Source: Jatrophihabitans sp. (GTDB lineage Bacteria > Actinomycetota > Actinomycetes > Mycobacteriales > Jatrophihabitantaceae). From it: 64,000 nucleotides of DNA. Position 1 is the stretch's first letter; the number at the start of each line of letters is the position of its first letter. This document shows, one piece after another, positions 60,586-64,000 of this stretch. The translations under genes and the position numbers were made by a program. The stretch covers positions 221,056 through 285,055 of the forward strand of contig DASWNX010000040.1 of the NCBI GenBank assembly GCA_036399055.1, written 5' to 3'. Below the pieces are notes generated by a model. That model ran no database searches. It was not told the DNA's origin and saw only the letters and a list, made by a program, of their open reading frames with translations.

Positions 60586-61932
60586 GCGCGCCGGCCACCG
60601 TCGCCGCCGCCACCCGGCGGCTGGTGGGGCTGACGGCCCTGCGCTGGCTGCCGGTCGGCCTGACGACCCCGGTCACCGTGCTGCTGGCCCTGTCCCGAGG
60701 GCTGTCCCTGCGCGAGGTCGGCCTGCTGTTCACCGTCCACGGGCTGGTGGTCCTGGCCCTCGAACTCCCCACTGGCGGCCTGGCCGACGTCCTCGGACGC
60801 CGGCCCGGTCGTCGTCACCGGCGCGCTCCTGCACCTGGCGTCCTGCCTGGTCTACGCCGGCGCCCACTCGTTCGGCGGCTTTCTCGCCGGAGTGCTGCTG
60901 CTGGCCGTCGGCCGCGCGCTCGACTCGGGCCCGGTCGAGGCCTGGTACGTCGACACCGTCCACCGACTCGACTCCTCGGCCGACGTGGCGCCCGGTCTGG
61001 CCAAGCACTCCGCGGCCGACGGCGGCGGGCTCGCGGTGGGCGCCGTCGCCGGCGGGTTGTTGCCGGCGGTCTTCGACGGCGACCTCGCCGTGCCGTTCCT
61101 GCTCGCCGCCGCGCTCAACCTGGTCTTCATCGCCGCCGTCCTGCCCCTGCTGCACGAGCAGCGGCCACCCCGCCAGGGCACGGCGCGTGCGGCGCTGCTC
61201 ACCGGGGCGCGCGAGACGCCCGCGACCGTCGGGGCGGCGGTCCGGCTCTCGGTCACCGACGGCCCGCTGCGCCTGGTGCTGCTGCTGACCGCCGCCGGCG
61301 GCGCGGGGTTGGTGGCCTGCGAGCTGCTGGGACCGGTGCGCTTCGCCGAGTTGGCCGGTGGGCGCGACGACGGCGCGGCGGTCTATGGCACGGTGCTGGC
61401 CTCGGCCTTCGCCGCCGCGTCCCTGGCCGCCCTGGCTGCCACGCCGCTGCGACGGCTGTTGCGCGGCTCGACCCGGGCGGCCTGTGCCGCGCTGGCGGTC
61501 CTGGGTGGCCTCTCTCTCGTAGCGCTGGCCGGGCCGGACCTGCTGCCGGTCGCCGCCGTCGCCTTCGTCGGCTACTACGTCGCTCACGGCGCGAACTGGC
61601 CGCTGCTGTCGGCGGTGCTGCACGGGCGGGTCACCGCGGCTCACCGGGCGACGGCGGTCTCGGCGATGTCGCTGGCGATGGCGGTCGGAGGGCTGCTGGG
61701 CAACCTGCTGATCCCGCTGATTCCCCGGAACACCGCCTTCATCACCGTCGGCACCCTGGTCGCGCTCAGCGCGCTCACCTGCTGGCGGCTGCCCTCGCAA
61801 CGCCAAGAAGGCCTGGTCGACGAGCCGCGGGCCGACGGGAAGGACCCGCTCGACGGTCCCACCCTCGCAGCGGCCGACGCTGCTGGTCAGCATCAGCGGC
61901 AGATCGCCACACCGTCGGCTGACAGCACTTGA
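60582..61932 (+). pseudogene. MFS transporter gene with a single-base frameshift
   Basis: An MFS exporter gene of about 450 codons is broken. The start (GTG 60582, overlapping the regulator stop) encodes LVGLTALRWLPVGLTTPVTVL and ELPTGGLADVLGRRP, the first helices and the loop after helix 2. Just after the GRRP codons, in CGGCCCGG at 60801-60808, one extra base shifts the frame. From about 60808 the +1 frame continues VVVTGALLHLASCLVYAG and reads open to 61932 with about ten more hydrophobic segments. Removing one G restores a full protein. It is either a real inactivation or a sequencing error. It belongs to the ArsR-type regulator operon. Confidence 0.8.
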
Positions 61933-61964
61933 TCAGTTCCAGAAAATGGGTCAGACTGCGGCGC

Positions 61965-64000
<2,036 letters not shown>

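Noticed and set aside
59859-61922. A 687-codon plus-strand frame across the ArsR-type gene and MFS gene
   Set aside because: It is a wrong-frame reading of the ArsR-type gene that becomes real only for the first 75 codons of the MFS gene, before the frameshift.

Overview
The window is high-GC DNA (about 70% by eye) from an actinobacterium. The evidence is the frequent GTG and TTG starts, the many ATGA stop/start overlaps, and two actinobacterial gene neighbourhoods: pdtaR - liv transporter - thioesterase - polA, then rpsA - coaE, as in mycobacteria and Streptomyces; and an arabinan/cell-wall locus with AftD, DUF2613, DUF3068, GT4 and acyltransferase genes, as in the Rv0224c-Rv0236c region of Mycobacterium tuberculosis. 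The genus cannot be fixed from sequence alone.

Layout. (1) 1-8.7 kb is an accessory block that looks like part of a small-molecule gene cluster. A DegT-type aminotransferase and a split transketolase subunit diverge from a coupled run of sulfotransferase-like protein, PLP decarboxylase, GH51 arabinofuranosidase, Eis-like acetyltransferase and MFS exporter. A LuxR-type regulator closes the block. (2) 9.0-20.4 kb is core: tRNA-Leu, the ANTAR response regulator pdtaR, a five-gene branched-chain amino acid ABC transporter (livK-H-M-G-F), a GNAT, a thioesterase and DNA polymerase I. (3) 20.4-39.0 kb is a cell-envelope region: three methyltransferases, a lipoprotein hydrolase, a flippase-like protein, a GT4 glycosyltransferase, three large membrane proteins including a 1411-residue AftD homologue, a DUF2613 micro-protein, an acyltransferase, a DUF3068 protein and a secreted subtilase. 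It separates polA from rpsA, which are close neighbours in M. tuberculosis. (4) 39.0-42.7 kb is core again: rpsA, a lipoprotein, coaE and a tRNA-Gly/Cys/Val cluster. (5) 42.7-57.2 kb is a defence island immediately after tRNA-Val, carrying a complete class 1 DISARM operon (drmD-drmMI-drmA-drmB-drmC). (6) 57.2-64 kb is a stress/redox region: a small secreted protein diverging from a CarH-like B12/light-sensing MerR regulator, a PQQ-type sugar dehydrogenase lipoprotein, an ArsR-type regulator with an inverted-repeat operator, a frameshifted MFS gene, and furA-katG.

How the parts work together. The liv genes form a complete importer. The DISARM genes are translationally coupled and should supply host methylation plus phage restriction. 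The envelope genes most likely assemble and modify an arabinose-containing wall polymer. FurA should control katG, but katG here carries an in-frame TAG where a lysine codon is expected, about 3 kb from the MFS frameshift, so this end is either decaying or of lower sequence quality.

Most notable: the intact DISARM island with a low-GC target-recognition segment in its methylase; the CarH-like regulator with two 11-bp-phased operator repeats in its own promoter; a nine-copy minisatellite between furA and katG; 18-bp-scale repeats that start at the stop codons of livF and polA; an AT-rich promoter island before the subtilase; and the partial cluster at the left edge.
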